Shown in pieces: positions 36,217 to 44,089 of a DNA stretch of 64,000 nucleotides. Position numbers and translations under genes: made by a program. The DNA lies in contig NC_014410.1 of NCBI RefSeq assembly GCF_000145615.1, forward strand, positions 124,001 through 188,000, in the 5' to 3' direction. The DNA is from Thermoanaerobacterium thermosaccharolyticum DSM 571 (GTDB lineage Bacteria > Bacillota > Thermoanaerobacteria > Thermoanaerobacterales > Thermoanaerobacteraceae). The notes under the pieces are model-generated. The model was not told the origin of the DNA, searched no databases, and worked only from the letters and a program-made list of their open reading frames with translations. Position 1 is the first letter of the stretch, and the number at the start of each line of letters is the position of its first letter.

Positions 36217-36337
36217 TTATATATTTTTTAATACTCTAAAATTGCATTAATTTTAGTGAAATATGCAACAATGAACAATGACATGTTTATACAGTTCAAA
36301 TAGGCGCTAATGCAGGTATTGTGAGGAGTTGTTATAA

Positions 36338-36961
36338 TTGGGATTAGGTATAATGATAGACATTAAAACTATCATGCCGGTGATAGTTTTAATATATGGA
36401 TGGCTAATTTTTTATATGTGGAGAAAGAAACAACGCAGTATTGGATATATATTATGTTTTTCGATATTTTTCATATATTTGCTTTCTGTAGCTCACTATA
36501 CTTTATTTCCGATTCGATTATTCCAACACAATGACTTGATTAAAGATGGAGTTGATTGGAAAAATGGTTTAAACTTTATTCCGTTTCGTGAATTGACATA
36601 TTCTTATCTTAATTCAGTACAAGGATGGGGGAATGTGCTAATTACCATTCCTTTTGGTTTTGGACTGCCGTTTATAAGTAATGTCGATCTGAAATCAGTT
36701 ATTTGGAAAGGGTTCTTATTTTCTATTTCGATAGAGCTTCTACAGTTTTTAGAAAACATATTTTATTTATCTGGTTATGTTGCCAGAAGGGTTGATATTA
36801 ACGATGTAATACTGAATGCCTTAGGAGTATTATTAGGTTACTGTTTATTTTGTATACTTTCTTGGCTTTATATTAAAAGCATACTGCCAAATGAAAAGGC
36901 GAAAGGAGTATGGGATCATATTCATAAAGTTTTAATAAGAGAGAATTCTAGAAGTATATAA
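36338..36961 (+). CDS. VanZ-like membrane protein
   Basis: A 207-residue protein with five membrane helices and the VanZ family core: YTLFPIRLF near residue 52, NFIPFRELTYSYL near residue 75, NVLITIPFGFGLPF near residue 95, and SIELLQFLENIF plus RRVDINDVILNALGVLLGY. VanZ homologues give low-level teicoplanin resistance in some hosts; most are uncharacterised. TTG 36338 lies nine bases after GAGGAG and is preferred over ATG 36353. It sits between cassettes A and B. Confidence 0.83.
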   Translation: MGLGIMIDIKTIMPVIVLIYGWLIFYMWRKKQRSIGYILCFSIFFIYLLSVAHYTLFPIRLFQHNDLIKDGVDWKNGLNFIPFRELTYSYLNSVQGWGNVLITIPFGFGLPFISNVDLKSVIWKGFLFSISIELLQFLENIFYLSGYVARRVDINDVILNALGVLLGYCLFCILSWLYIKSILPNEKAKGVWDHIHKVLIRENSRSI

Positions 36962-37019
36962 TATTTGCCTTTACATGGGCTGGTTTGGATAATGTGATTA
37001 AAGAGGAGTTGGTGTGAGA

Positions 37020-37562
37020 ATGAAATTTGTTTTTCTTAAACGTATTTTGTTTGTTGTTATTTTTGCTGTTGTATGTACAGGCTCCATCGCTTACGCTGTA
37101 CAAGATGATGGAAAATCTGTATTCAAAGAAACTGTCCTTCCAACAGGATATTCTCAAGAAATGGACAATGGCATAATCATTTATAAAGATTCGGGTGGAG
37201 GTACTGTGATACATTTTCCGTATGTTTCGAAAATCAAGATAAACGGGCAAGAGATAAAATTTATTCATGAGCCATTTACTTTAATAGAAGGCATTACATT
37301 AGTGCCGGCCCGTGAATTTTTTGAAAAATTGGGTGCGACAGTGAATTGTCATAATGACAGTCAAACAATAACAGTAGAAAAAGGCAGTACGACTGTAGAG
37401 TTGACAATAGGGTCAAAGATAGCAAAAACAAATGATAAGATCAATGAACTTCCGGTGAAGGTGAGATTAGTCGATAATTGCACATATATCCCTCTAAGGG
37501 TTATAAGTGTGAAGCATTTGGATATAAAATCGATACAAAGATGGTATTATAACGGCAGATGA
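37020..37562 (+). pseudogene. Secreted copper-amine-oxidase-N-like protein, frameshifted (cassette B)
   Basis: Nearly identical to the intact gene at 41977 for about 155 codons: signal peptide, the GIIIYKDSGGGTVIHFPYV motif, and a PF07833-like domain (LVPAREFFEKLGATVN, YIPLRVIS). After the codons for VIS a two-base insertion (GT near 37506), plus a later one-base deletion, replaces the EAFGYKVDYKDG end with an unrelated tail. The lost residues form the last strands of the domain, so the product is probably non-functional. Confidence 0.75.
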
Positions 37563-37626
37563 TACTCAAGATAATTAAATATGGTGCATATCTATAAAAT
37601 AAGCTGTTGACAAATGTGACTTACCG

Positions 37627-37662
37627 AAATAATGGCAGAAAATGTTCTGTCCTTATTTTTTT
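37627..37662 (+). terminator. Hairpin, cassette B copy
   Basis: AAATAATGGCAGA and TCTGTCCTTATTT (mismatched in the middle) followed by TTTT. Weaker than the copies at 34895 and 42587 through two base changes. Confidence 0.7.
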
Positions 37663-37836
37663 ATCTTGCAGTTGAGGAAAATTAAGAGGTAAAAATGCTT
37701 TTTTATTCCTAAATTGGCAATATTAAAATGAAATCATATATACTGAAATTGATAAAAAATTTTTTATAAAAACTGTAACGAATTTCATTTTAATTTGTTT
37801 TATATTTATGAAGAGAAAAAATAGTGAGGTGATAGT

Positions 37837-38271
37837 GTGTTTAAAAAATTTTTGTCTATTTTTGTGTTGACAATAATAATGATGACATCACTTTCAACCA
37901 CTGGTTTCGCAGATGACGGCATTTCGAAAAAATTAGTGACAAGTCCGGTAAAGCCTAATTGGATAGCAATATCCCAGTTTACTAACACATTCGACATATC
38001 GTCAATGGGAAAATCGACGATAGACAGTGTATTATATTCTTTCAGCGTCGACAAAATCAGAATTGATGCGTATCTACAACAGTACAAGAACGGAAACTGG
38101 GTGACAATCAAAAGCTGGTCAAACACATCGACAGATATTAGCTGCTCCATAAGTGAAATATGGTATGTAGAAGAAGGGTATTATTACAGACTTGTAACAA
38201 AAGGTACAGTCTATAGAAATGGAGTTCAAATAGAGCAAGCCAATTATACAAGCGAAGCACACTGGTATTAA
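37837..38271 (+). CDS. Secreted protein, long form (cassette B)
   Basis: A 144-residue protein with a signal peptide (cleavage after TTGFA, about residue 25) and a beta-rich mature part (SQFTNTFDISSMGKSTIDSVL, DAYLQQYKNGNWVTIKSWSNT, YYYRLVTKGTVYRNGVQIE) ending in EAHWY. It resembles small secreted DUF6147-like proteins of Firmicutes, some near lantibiotic or competition loci; I cannot confirm the family. The mini-peptides at 35104 and 42819 keep only its two ends. GTG start after GAGGTGAT. The GAF-HTH regulator follows 46 bases later. Confidence 0.7.
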   Translation: MFKKFLSIFVLTIIMMTSLSTTGFADDGISKKLVTSPVKPNWIAISQFTNTFDISSMGKSTIDSVLYSFSVDKIRIDAYLQQYKNGNWVTIKSWSNTSTDISCSISEIWYVEEGYYYRLVTKGTVYRNGVQIEQANYTSEAHWY

Positions 38272-38317
38272 AAGAGGACATTGCAATTTACGGAAAGAAA
38301 ATGATGGAGTGATATTG

Positions 38318-39136
38318 ATGAACAATGACGCATTTATAAAAAGAGGAAACGGTAAGCTGACTGTATCTTATGGGGAATCATTGCTTTTAAATATCAATCC
38401 TGACAAAAACTCTTTTGATAAAACAATTGATGATGACGCATTGCTAAAAAAGAAAAGAGAAAACAACTTTTTAATATTATTGTTAAATAACTTTGTAAAT
38501 CAATGTTATAGGTATAAAGTGCTTATTAAAGAAGGTTACTTCTTTATTCTGTGTGATAAAGACGGTTATGTGATTAAAATTATAGCTAATGACCAATTAA
38601 ATAAAGATTTCAAAAAACTCCAATTCAGAGAAGGCATAAGCCTAAGGCTTGAAGACAGTGGCACAAATGCAGTCAACATAGCCATGGAATACAAAAGTCT
38701 TGCACAGCTATACGGAAAAGACCATTATTGCGACTTGTTTAAGAATTGGTATTGTACTGCAATGCCTATTACAGATCATTATAGCAAAGAAATAGTTGCA
38801 TACCTTGATATATCGCGAATTAACGTTCCCAGCATAAAAGAGCAAAGCATCACTCTAAAAAACATAACAATTTACCTTGAAAAATGTATATCGTATAGAA
38901 GTGAAAATATGTCTTTCATAGGAGGAGAGATCGATGATACTGATAAGCTTATCTTGTCATCATTGGTCCGAAACGGAGTAAGGAAAGCAGTAATGGACGA
39001 AGTAGGCATATCTGATAGAGCATTGAGAAACCATCTAAATAAATTAGGCATACTATTTGATGCAGACAATGATATAAAAATAATAATGGCAGCCATAAAC
39101 ATAGGCATCATAGACACACATGGCAATATATTGTAG
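38318..39136 (+). CDS. GAF-HTH one-component regulator (cassette B)
   Basis: A 272-residue protein. The central part (EGYFFILCDKDGYVIKII, LEDSGTNAVNIAMEYKSLAQLYGKDHYC, CTAMPITDHYSKEIVAYLDIS) resembles the GAF sensor of AcoR/PrdR-type activators, but there is no AAA+ sigma-54 domain. The C-terminal 65 residues (DTDKLILSSLVRNGVRKAVMDEVGISDRALRNHLNKLG) form a helix-turn-helix. The start ATG 38318 is eight bases from GGAG. It is almost identical to the protein at 42988. Ligand unknown; two palindromes just after the gene are candidate targets. Confidence 0.72.
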   Translation: MNNDAFIKRGNGKLTVSYGESLLLNINPDKNSFDKTIDDDALLKKKRENNFLILLLNNFVNQCYRYKVLIKEGYFFILCDKDGYVIKIIANDQLNKDFKKLQFREGISLRLEDSGTNAVNIAMEYKSLAQLYGKDHYCDLFKNWYCTAMPITDHYSKEIVAYLDISRINVPSIKEQSITLKNITIYLEKCISYRSENMSFIGGEIDDTDKLILSSLVRNGVRKAVMDEVGISDRALRNHLNKLGILFDADNDIKIIMAAINIGIIDTHGNIL

Positions 39137-39142
39137 AATGAT

Positions 39143-39221
39143 GTGCCGAAATTCGGCACCTATTTCATAAAAAATGTGCCGAATTTCGGAACTTCCCAAA
39201 TGTTGGACTTGGAGTTATAAT
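39143..39221 (+). promoter_or_regulatory. Twin palindromic boxes and promoter (cassette B)
   Basis: Box 1 is the perfect palindrome GTGCCGAAATTCGGCAC (39143-39159). Box 2 is GTGCCGAATTTCGGAAC (39176-39192). Centres are 33 bp apart, about three helical turns. Box 2 abuts a candidate promoter, TTCCCA (39193) - 17 bp - TATAAT (39216), which reads to the RlpA-like gene at 39325. A hairpin (AGTTAGTA/TACTAACT, centre GGTACC) lies in the leader before the ribosome site. Confidence 0.6.
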
Positions 39222-39324
39222 GTAGTCAAACAGAATGGCCATTCGATGTTTAATAAAAATGTAGTTAGTATGCTGTTTTGGTACCGAAATAGTGTTACTA
39301 ACTATAAAAAGGAGATGTATAGAA

Positions 39325-40104
39325 ATGTTAAAAAGACGTATGTTAATTGTGTATATAATCAGCACAATGTTAGCTTTATCAATTGGAATTTCAGCGAAGG
39401 CATTTCAGAAAGAATCAATGGCATTAAATGATACACATTCTAAAATTAATATAGATACTGGTAGTTATAGAGAACTTGAAGATGGGATAAAAGTTTATAC
39501 AGATACGTTGGGAGGAATAGTATTACATTTTGCGGGAACGAAAGAAATTACTAAAGAGGAAGTAGATAAAGGGAAAAAGATTCTAGAAAACCAGGACACT
39601 GAAAAAAGTGCAATGGAAAAAGATTTAGAGGTCAGAAAAAATAATCCTGACAACTATACAATGATTTCTGGAAACTATTATGATATTGAGTATTATCCAA
39701 TTTATATTGGAACTTGGGGTAATGTAGATGTTTATGCTAGACATACAATAGGTACTAGATCAACATATAATGGTCAGGATTATTTGACATCCTATGGTGA
39801 TGTTACATGGTATAATACGAGTGGATATAATGCATTACCATATAGAAATGGAAATGCAACTGTTCCAAATCAGAAAGTTGTTGATGTGGCTCAACCGGTA
39901 CTTTTTAGTATTAGAGATTTAGGAACAAATAGAGCAAAAGAGATAACTCGAAATGATTTTGGACCTAACCAAGTTGGCATTGCAACAAGAAGAATTGCTG
40001 ATCTTGATAAATATATTTTTAATGATTTGCATGGGAATACTAGTGATGGCGTTTTTTATAGTCGTACATTTGTACCGCTAACTAATTATAATCCAGAACC
40101 ATGA
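39325..40104 (+). CDS. Secreted protein with an RlpA-like (double-psi beta-barrel) C-terminal region
   Basis: A 259-residue protein with a signal peptide (LIVYIISTMLALSIGISAKA). The early mature part (LEDGIKVYTDTLGGIVLHFAG) echoes GIIIYKDSGGGTVIHFPYV of the cassette CuAO-N proteins. The C-terminal half (TSYGDVTWYN, VPNQKVVDVAQPVLFSIRDLG, RNDFGPNQ, RRIADLDKYIFNDL) is laid out like RlpA-type barrels, which act on glycan strands in some proteins. ATG 39325 follows AAGGAG by 10 bases. It is the first gene after the twin boxes of cassette B, hence a candidate target. Confidence 0.55.
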   Translation: MLKRRMLIVYIISTMLALSIGISAKAFQKESMALNDTHSKINIDTGSYRELEDGIKVYTDTLGGIVLHFAGTKEITKEEVDKGKKILENQDTEKSAMEKDLEVRKNNPDNYTMISGNYYDIEYYPIYIGTWGNVDVYARHTIGTRSTYNGQDYLTSYGDVTWYNTSGYNALPYRNGNATVPNQKVVDVAQPVLFSIRDLGTNRAKEITRNDFGPNQVGIATRRIADLDKYIFNDLHGNTSDGVFYSRTFVPLTNYNPEP

Positions 40105-40295
40105 TGAATTATTATTAAAGATTAAGTAGCATAATTTAAAAATTAATGATTATATTTAGTTATAAACAGTATATAGTATGATGTACATTTAAAAAATTAA
40201 TAGAAAGATTTGTTAAACTTATTTTCAAGAATGTTTATATTTGTTTAAATATGAATACGAAATTGTAAAATTGCTAGTATTTTTCTTATTTGACC

Positions 40296-40377
40296 AAACT
40301 TCGTGTCTAAATTTTATGTGAAAGGATAATGAAAATTCGAGATGGGTTTATGTTAACTTAGCTTAGACACGAAGTTT
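40296..40377. repeat. 82-bp inverted-repeat element (MITE-like)
   Basis: AAACTTCGTGTCTAA (40296-40310) and its exact complement (40363-40377) enclose about 50 AT-rich bases. Perfect 15-bp terminal repeats suggest the ends of a small non-autonomous element, or a solo remnant of a larger one. It lies just before the IS605-type remnant. Confidence 0.5.
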
Positions 40378-40380
40378 ATG

Positions 40381-40648
40381 ATCTTTAACGAAGGCTTGAA
40401 AGAAGTCTCCCATCCTCTATAGGTGGGAGATGAATTTCTATTGTTTTCCATAACATTATATGCTATAATATTATCAGGAGTAAAAAGTAAAGACAATTAG
40501 GCATAACAGCCTAAGAGTAATATTTTTGTAGGGAAGGTTCCTCCCGAAATTACGCCTATGGAGATTGTGTAAGACCTGCTGTGAATAACAGTAGGCAACG
40601 GTCTATGAAGTAGGAAGCTTCATCCTCTATAGGATGGAGTAGGTTCAC
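40381..40648 (+). mobile_element. IS200/IS605-family remnant without tnpB
   Basis: A left hairpin, TCTCCCA...TGGGAGA (40406-40430), follows CTTGAAAGAAG. At the right side a hairpin CATCC-TCTATA-GGATG (40621-40635) is followed by GAGTAGGTTCAC, the style of right end seen in many IS605/IS1341 elements (TAG-TTCAC). Only about 270 bp lie between them, with no transposase or TnpB codons. It looks like an internal-deletion derivative. Exact ends are not certain. Confidence 0.6.
40476..40648 (+). ncRNA. Omega-RNA-like structured RNA (TnpB guide scaffold)
   Basis: A promoter, TTGTTT (40441) - 17 bp - TATAAT (40464) with a TG extension, would start transcription near 40476. The RNA has successive hairpins: AGGC/GCCT (40499-40512), the pair AGACC/GGTCT enclosing CTGCTGT/ACAGTAG, then ATGAAG/CTTCAT and CATCC/GGATG, ending at the element's right end. 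TnpB guide RNAs have this design, with the guide being the bases just past the end. No tnpB is nearby, so any activity would need a TnpB encoded elsewhere. Confidence 0.5.
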
Positions 40649-40733
40649 TAAATATAAAGTATATTTTTAATAAATTTTGACAAAACGAAAATAAATTATA
40701 ATTATATCTTAAGATTAATATAGGGGAGTTTTT

Positions 40734-41917
40734 ATGAGTGCAGGCGAACAATTAAAAAATAACCATGGGAAAAAATTTACAAGTTTAGTCATAATTATAA
40801 TTGTAGTTTTTATTAGTTTTATCATTTGTTTATTTAACTATTCATATAAAAATCAATATAATGGATGGTTAACAGGCCTTATACCTGACAAGAAGGGCTC
40901 GGACCTTATAGTAGTTAACCCAATAAGTCATGATGTAAAGAAAATATTGACATTACCGGATATAGCTCCAGATCAATTTGGAGCAGTTAGTCCAAATGGT
41001 AAGTATGCAGCATACACACAAGTAGATCAGAAAAAAGGGATAACTTATATCAATATTATGGACTTAAATAAAAAAATTATATAAAAAAGTACCTTGATGA
41101 TGTATATGGAATGCAAGCTGTATTTTATTTATCTTGGTTTCCTGATAATCAAAATTTGTTACTAGTACGTATGACGCGTAATAAAGATTTGAATAGCAAT
41201 CAAGAAATATGTATACTTAATATTAAAAACAATAAGCTAAAACATTTGGTAAGTGGAGGTGAATGGGATGGCGTTGGACTAACTGATGATAATAAAATTA
41301 AATATTATATGTCGCAGGAAGAATTAAATAAATTAATAATGAAATATGGTGGACCGAAGACTATTCCAATCGAGAAAGTTGGAACTAAGTTGTTTGTGAG
41401 ATTTTCTAGCCCTTCGATATCTCCTGATGGTAGTAAAATAGTATATAGTGCGACATTGTATCGTAATCAAGCAGATGAGGGTGATCCTATTAGGCTTTGG
41501 CTTGCGTCAAGTATATGGATGATTGATCTTAAAGATGACAGTTTAAAAAGAATATACTCCGATCAAGAAGTATCAAATGGAAGTGCTATTGGTCACGTTA
41601 CTTGGAGTTCTGATGGAAAGCGGCTGGTTTTTTATCGGTATAGAGGGTCAAACGGATCAAATGGCAGACTTGATTGCCTTGATTTGAAAAGTATAAAGGT
41701 TAAAACAATAGTACCTGTAACAGAAGAGAATTACACAAATATAAGTCCGCATTCTTTACCTAATAATAATATATCATTTATCTCGGTATCCAAGCAAGGC
41801 AGCCCAGAAAATGCTAAACAATATATTGTTAATTTGAAAACTGGAAGCATAAAAGATAATGAAATAAAATTTAATAAAAGAAGTATAATTATGTGGAATT
41901 TTACTGATTTGCATTGA
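40734..41917 (+). pseudogene. TolB-like beta-propeller membrane protein, frameshifted
   Basis: The first frame (40734-41084) gives an N-terminal membrane helix and the first propeller blades (AVSPNGKYAAYTQ). The second (open from 41072, ends 41917) continues with FYLSWFPDNQNLLLV, PSISPDGSKIVYS and VTWSSDGKRLVFYRY, all TolB/PD40 repeats. The two are joined by a shift of one base in an A-rich stretch (A7 and A6 runs at 41070-41088). It may be decay, polymerase slippage or a base-calling error. Joined, it is a surface protein of about 390 residues. Function unknown. Confidence 0.7.
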
Positions 41918-41976
41918 TAAGTAGTAAACATTTATTATAATTGATACATAAGTAAAAAGAAAGGAATGAATGATAA

Positions 41977-42540
41977 ATGATGATGAAATTTGTTTTTCTT
42001 AAACGTATTTTGTTTGTTGCTATTTTTGCTGTTGTATGTACAGGCTCCATCGCTTATGCTGTACAAGATGATGGAAAATCTGTAACCAAAGAAACTGTCC
42101 TTCAATCAGGATATTCTCAAGAAATGGACAATGGCATAATCATTTATAAAGATTCAGGTGGAGGCACTGTAATACATTTTCCTTATGTCCCGAAAATCAA
42201 GTTAAACGGGCAAGAGATAAAATTTACTAAGGAGCCATTTACTTTAATAGACGGCATTACATTAGTACCGGCCCGTGAATTTTTTGAAAAATTAGGTGCA
42301 ACAGTGAATTGGCATAATGACAGTCAAACAATAACAGTAGAAAAAGGCAGTACGACTGTAGAGTTGACAATAGGGTCAAAGGTAGCAAAAATAAATGATA
42401 AGATCAATGAACTTCCGGTGAAGGCGAGATTAGTCGATAATTGCACATATATTCCCCTAAGGGTTATAAGTGAAGCATTTGGATATAAAGTCGATTATAA
42501 AGATGGTATTATAACAGTAGATGTTGCTCAAGGTAATTAG
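41977..42540 (+). CDS. Secreted copper-amine-oxidase-N-like protein (cassette C, intact)
   Basis: A 187-residue protein. The signal peptide (FLKRILFVAIFAVVCTGSIAYA) is followed by a short unique stretch with GIIIYKDSGGGTVIHFPYV. A PF07833-like domain follows (FTLIDGITLVPAREFFEKLGATVNW, YIPLRVISEAFGYKVDYKDG). Such domains occur in many clostridial surface proteins, probably as wall- or ligand-binding units, not as oxidases. It starts at ATG 41977, or one of two following ATGs, after AAAGGA. Its twin at 37020 is frameshifted. It is the first gene of cassette C. Confidence 0.78.
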   Translation: MMMKFVFLKRILFVAIFAVVCTGSIAYAVQDDGKSVTKETVLQSGYSQEMDNGIIIYKDSGGGTVIHFPYVPKIKLNGQEIKFTKEPFTLIDGITLVPAREFFEKLGATVNWHNDSQTITVEKGSTTVELTIGSKVAKINDKINELPVKARLVDNCTYIPLRVISEAFGYKVDYKDGIITVDVAQGN

Positions 42541-42586
42541 ATATAGTGCATATCTATAATAAGCTGTTGACAAATGTAACTTACAA

Positions 42587-42620
42587 AATAAGGACAGAAA
42601 ATGCTCTGTCCTTATTTTTT
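42587..42620 (+). terminator. Terminator/hairpin, cassette C copy
   Basis: AATAAGGACAGA and TCTGTCCTTATT form a 12-bp stem followed by a T run. Third member of the set at 34895 and 37627. Confidence 0.9.
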
Positions 42621-42818
42621 TATCTTGCAATTGAAGAAAAATAAGAGGTAAAAATGCTTTTTTGTTCCTTAAAATGATATTTTCGTTCCTGAATTGACAA
42701 TATTTAAATGAAATCTTTTATATTGAAATTGATAAAAAATTTTTTATAAAAAACTGTAACGAAATCCAGTGTAAGTTGTTTTATATTTATGAAGGGAAAA
42801 AATTAGTGAGGTGATAGT

Positions 42819-42929
42819 GTGTTTAAAAAATTCTTGTCTATTTTTGTGCTGACAATAATAATGATGACATCACTTTCAACCACTGGTTTCGCGGATGACG
42901 GTATTTCGAGTGACGCCCATTGGTATTAA
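42819..42929 (+). CDS. 36-residue secreted mini-peptide (cassette C)
   Basis: GTG start after GAGGTGAT. Signal peptide as in cassettes A and B, then DDGISSDAHWY. It differs from the cassette A peptide by Asp for Tyr at one mature position and by Met for Val in the signal peptide. Both short copies share GCC-CAT codons and the downstream AATAAAAATTATGC, unlike the long copy, so they come from one ancestor rather than from two separate deletions. The intact regulator gene follows 58 bases later. Confidence 0.62.
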   Translation: MFKKFLSIFVLTIIMMTSLSTTGFADDGISSDAHWY

Positions 42930-42987
42930 AAGAATAAAAATTATGCTTAATGATTTACGGAAAGATAAAAGAATGGAGTTGATATTG

Positions 42988-43806
42988 ATGAACAATGACG
43001 CATTTATAAAAAGAGGAAACGGAAAACTGACTGTATCTTATGGGGAATCATTGCTTATAAATATCAATCCTGACAAAAACTCCTTTGATAAAACAATCGA
43101 TGATGACGCATTGCTAAAAAAGAAAAGAGAAAACAACTTTTTAATATTATTGTTAAATAACTTTGTAAATCAATGTTATAGGTATAAAGTGCTTATTAAA
43201 GAAGGTTACTTCTTTATTCTGTGTGATAAAGACGGTTATGTGATTAAAATTATAGCTAATGACCAATTAAATAAAGATTTCAAAAAACTCCAATTCAGAG
43301 AAGGCATAAGCCTAAGGCTTGAAGACAGTGGCACAAATGCAGTCAACATAGCCATGGAATACAAAAGTCTTGCACAGCTATACGGAAAAGACCATTATTG
43401 CGACTTGTTTAAGAATTGGTATTGTACTGCAATGCCTATTACAGATCATTATAGCAAAGAAATAGTTGCATACCTTGATATATCGCGAATTAACGTTCCC
43501 AGCATAAAAGAGCAGAGCATTAGCCTAAAAAACATAGCAATTTACCTTGAAAAATGCATATCGTATAGAAGTGAGAATATGTCATTCGTAGAAGAAGAGA
43601 TCGATGACACTGATAAGCTTATCCTGTCATCATTGGTCCGAAATGGAGTAAGGAAAGCAGTAATGGACGAAGTAGGCATATCTGATAGAACATTGAGAAA
43701 TCACCTAAATAAATTAGGCATATTGTTTGATGCAGACAATGATATAAAAATAATAATGACAGCCATAAACATAGGCATCATAGACACACACGGCAATATA
43801 TTGTAG
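42988..43806 (+). CDS. GAF-HTH one-component regulator (cassette C)
   Basis: A 272-residue near-duplicate of the protein at 38318; I see only about seven substitutions (for example FVEEE for FIGGE before the HTH, and T for A in the recognition region, SDRTLRNH against SDRALRNH). Domain order is GAF-like sensor then C-terminal HTH. ATG 42988 is preferred; the upstream in-frame start at 42895 lies in the mini-peptide gene. It is intact, so two working copies may compete for the same sites. Confidence 0.72.
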   Translation: MNNDAFIKRGNGKLTVSYGESLLININPDKNSFDKTIDDDALLKKKRENNFLILLLNNFVNQCYRYKVLIKEGYFFILCDKDGYVIKIIANDQLNKDFKKLQFREGISLRLEDSGTNAVNIAMEYKSLAQLYGKDHYCDLFKNWYCTAMPITDHYSKEIVAYLDISRINVPSIKEQSISLKNIAIYLEKCISYRSENMSFVEEEIDDTDKLILSSLVRNGVRKAVMDEVGISDRTLRNHLNKLGILFDADNDIKIIMTAINIGIIDTHGNIL

Positions 43807-43812
43807 AATGAT

Positions 43813-43891
43813 GTGCCGGAATTCGGCATCTAATTCATAAAAAATGTGCCGAATTTCGGAACTTCCCAAATGTTGGACTTGGAGTTATAAT
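43813..43891 (+). promoter_or_regulatory. Twin palindromic boxes and promoter (cassette C)
   Basis: Box 1 is GTGCCGGAATTCGGCAT, box 2 (43846-43862) is GTGCCGAATTTCGGAAC, centres again 33 bp apart. TATAAT at 43886 follows TTCCCA by 17 bp as in cassette B. Downstream DNA has been replaced by a transposase relic; the next gene on this strand is the DUF6973-like gene at 44712. Confidence 0.58.
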
Positions 43892-44089
43892 GTAGTCAAA
43901 CAAATGAATGGCCATTCGATGTTTAATAAAAATGTAGTTAGTATGCTGTTTTGGTACCGAAATAGTGTTACTAACTAAAACTTTGCACTTATAAAAGTAG
44001 TTTTGTACCTTGATAATTCAATATTGTTGGGTTATAAAATTTTGAGAAAATTTACCAACAACTACTTTACACAAACTTTTTTACACCTA

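Larger units (their letters stand above)
37014..39304 (+). repeat. Cassette B: fullest copy of the triplicated module
   Basis: Ordered elements: CuAO-N-like gene (frameshifted), hairpin 37627, long secreted protein 37837, GAF-HTH regulator 38318, twin boxes 39143 and 39176, promoter, and a leader hairpin around GGTACC. Cassette C (41977-43978) matches it with only scattered base differences except that its secreted protein is the short version. The near identity suggests recent duplication or gene conversion. Confidence 0.88.
41977..43978 (+). repeat. Cassette C copy of the triplicated module
   Basis: Same order as cassette B: CuAO-N-like gene, hairpin, short secreted peptide, GAF-HTH regulator, twin boxes, promoter. 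It differs by the short form of the secreted gene and by a replaced region downstream: homology with B ends at GTTACTAACT (about 43978), after which insertion-sequence relics follow. Confidence 0.88.

Noticed and set aside
41977..42540. Copper amine oxidase enzyme
   Set aside because: Only the small N-terminal-type domain is present; the catalytic barrel and its topaquinone site are absent, so no oxidase function is claimed.
34895..43978. CRISPR-like array from the repeated hairpins and peptides
   Set aside because: The repeats are kilobase-scale gene cassettes at irregular distances, not short repeats with spacers.
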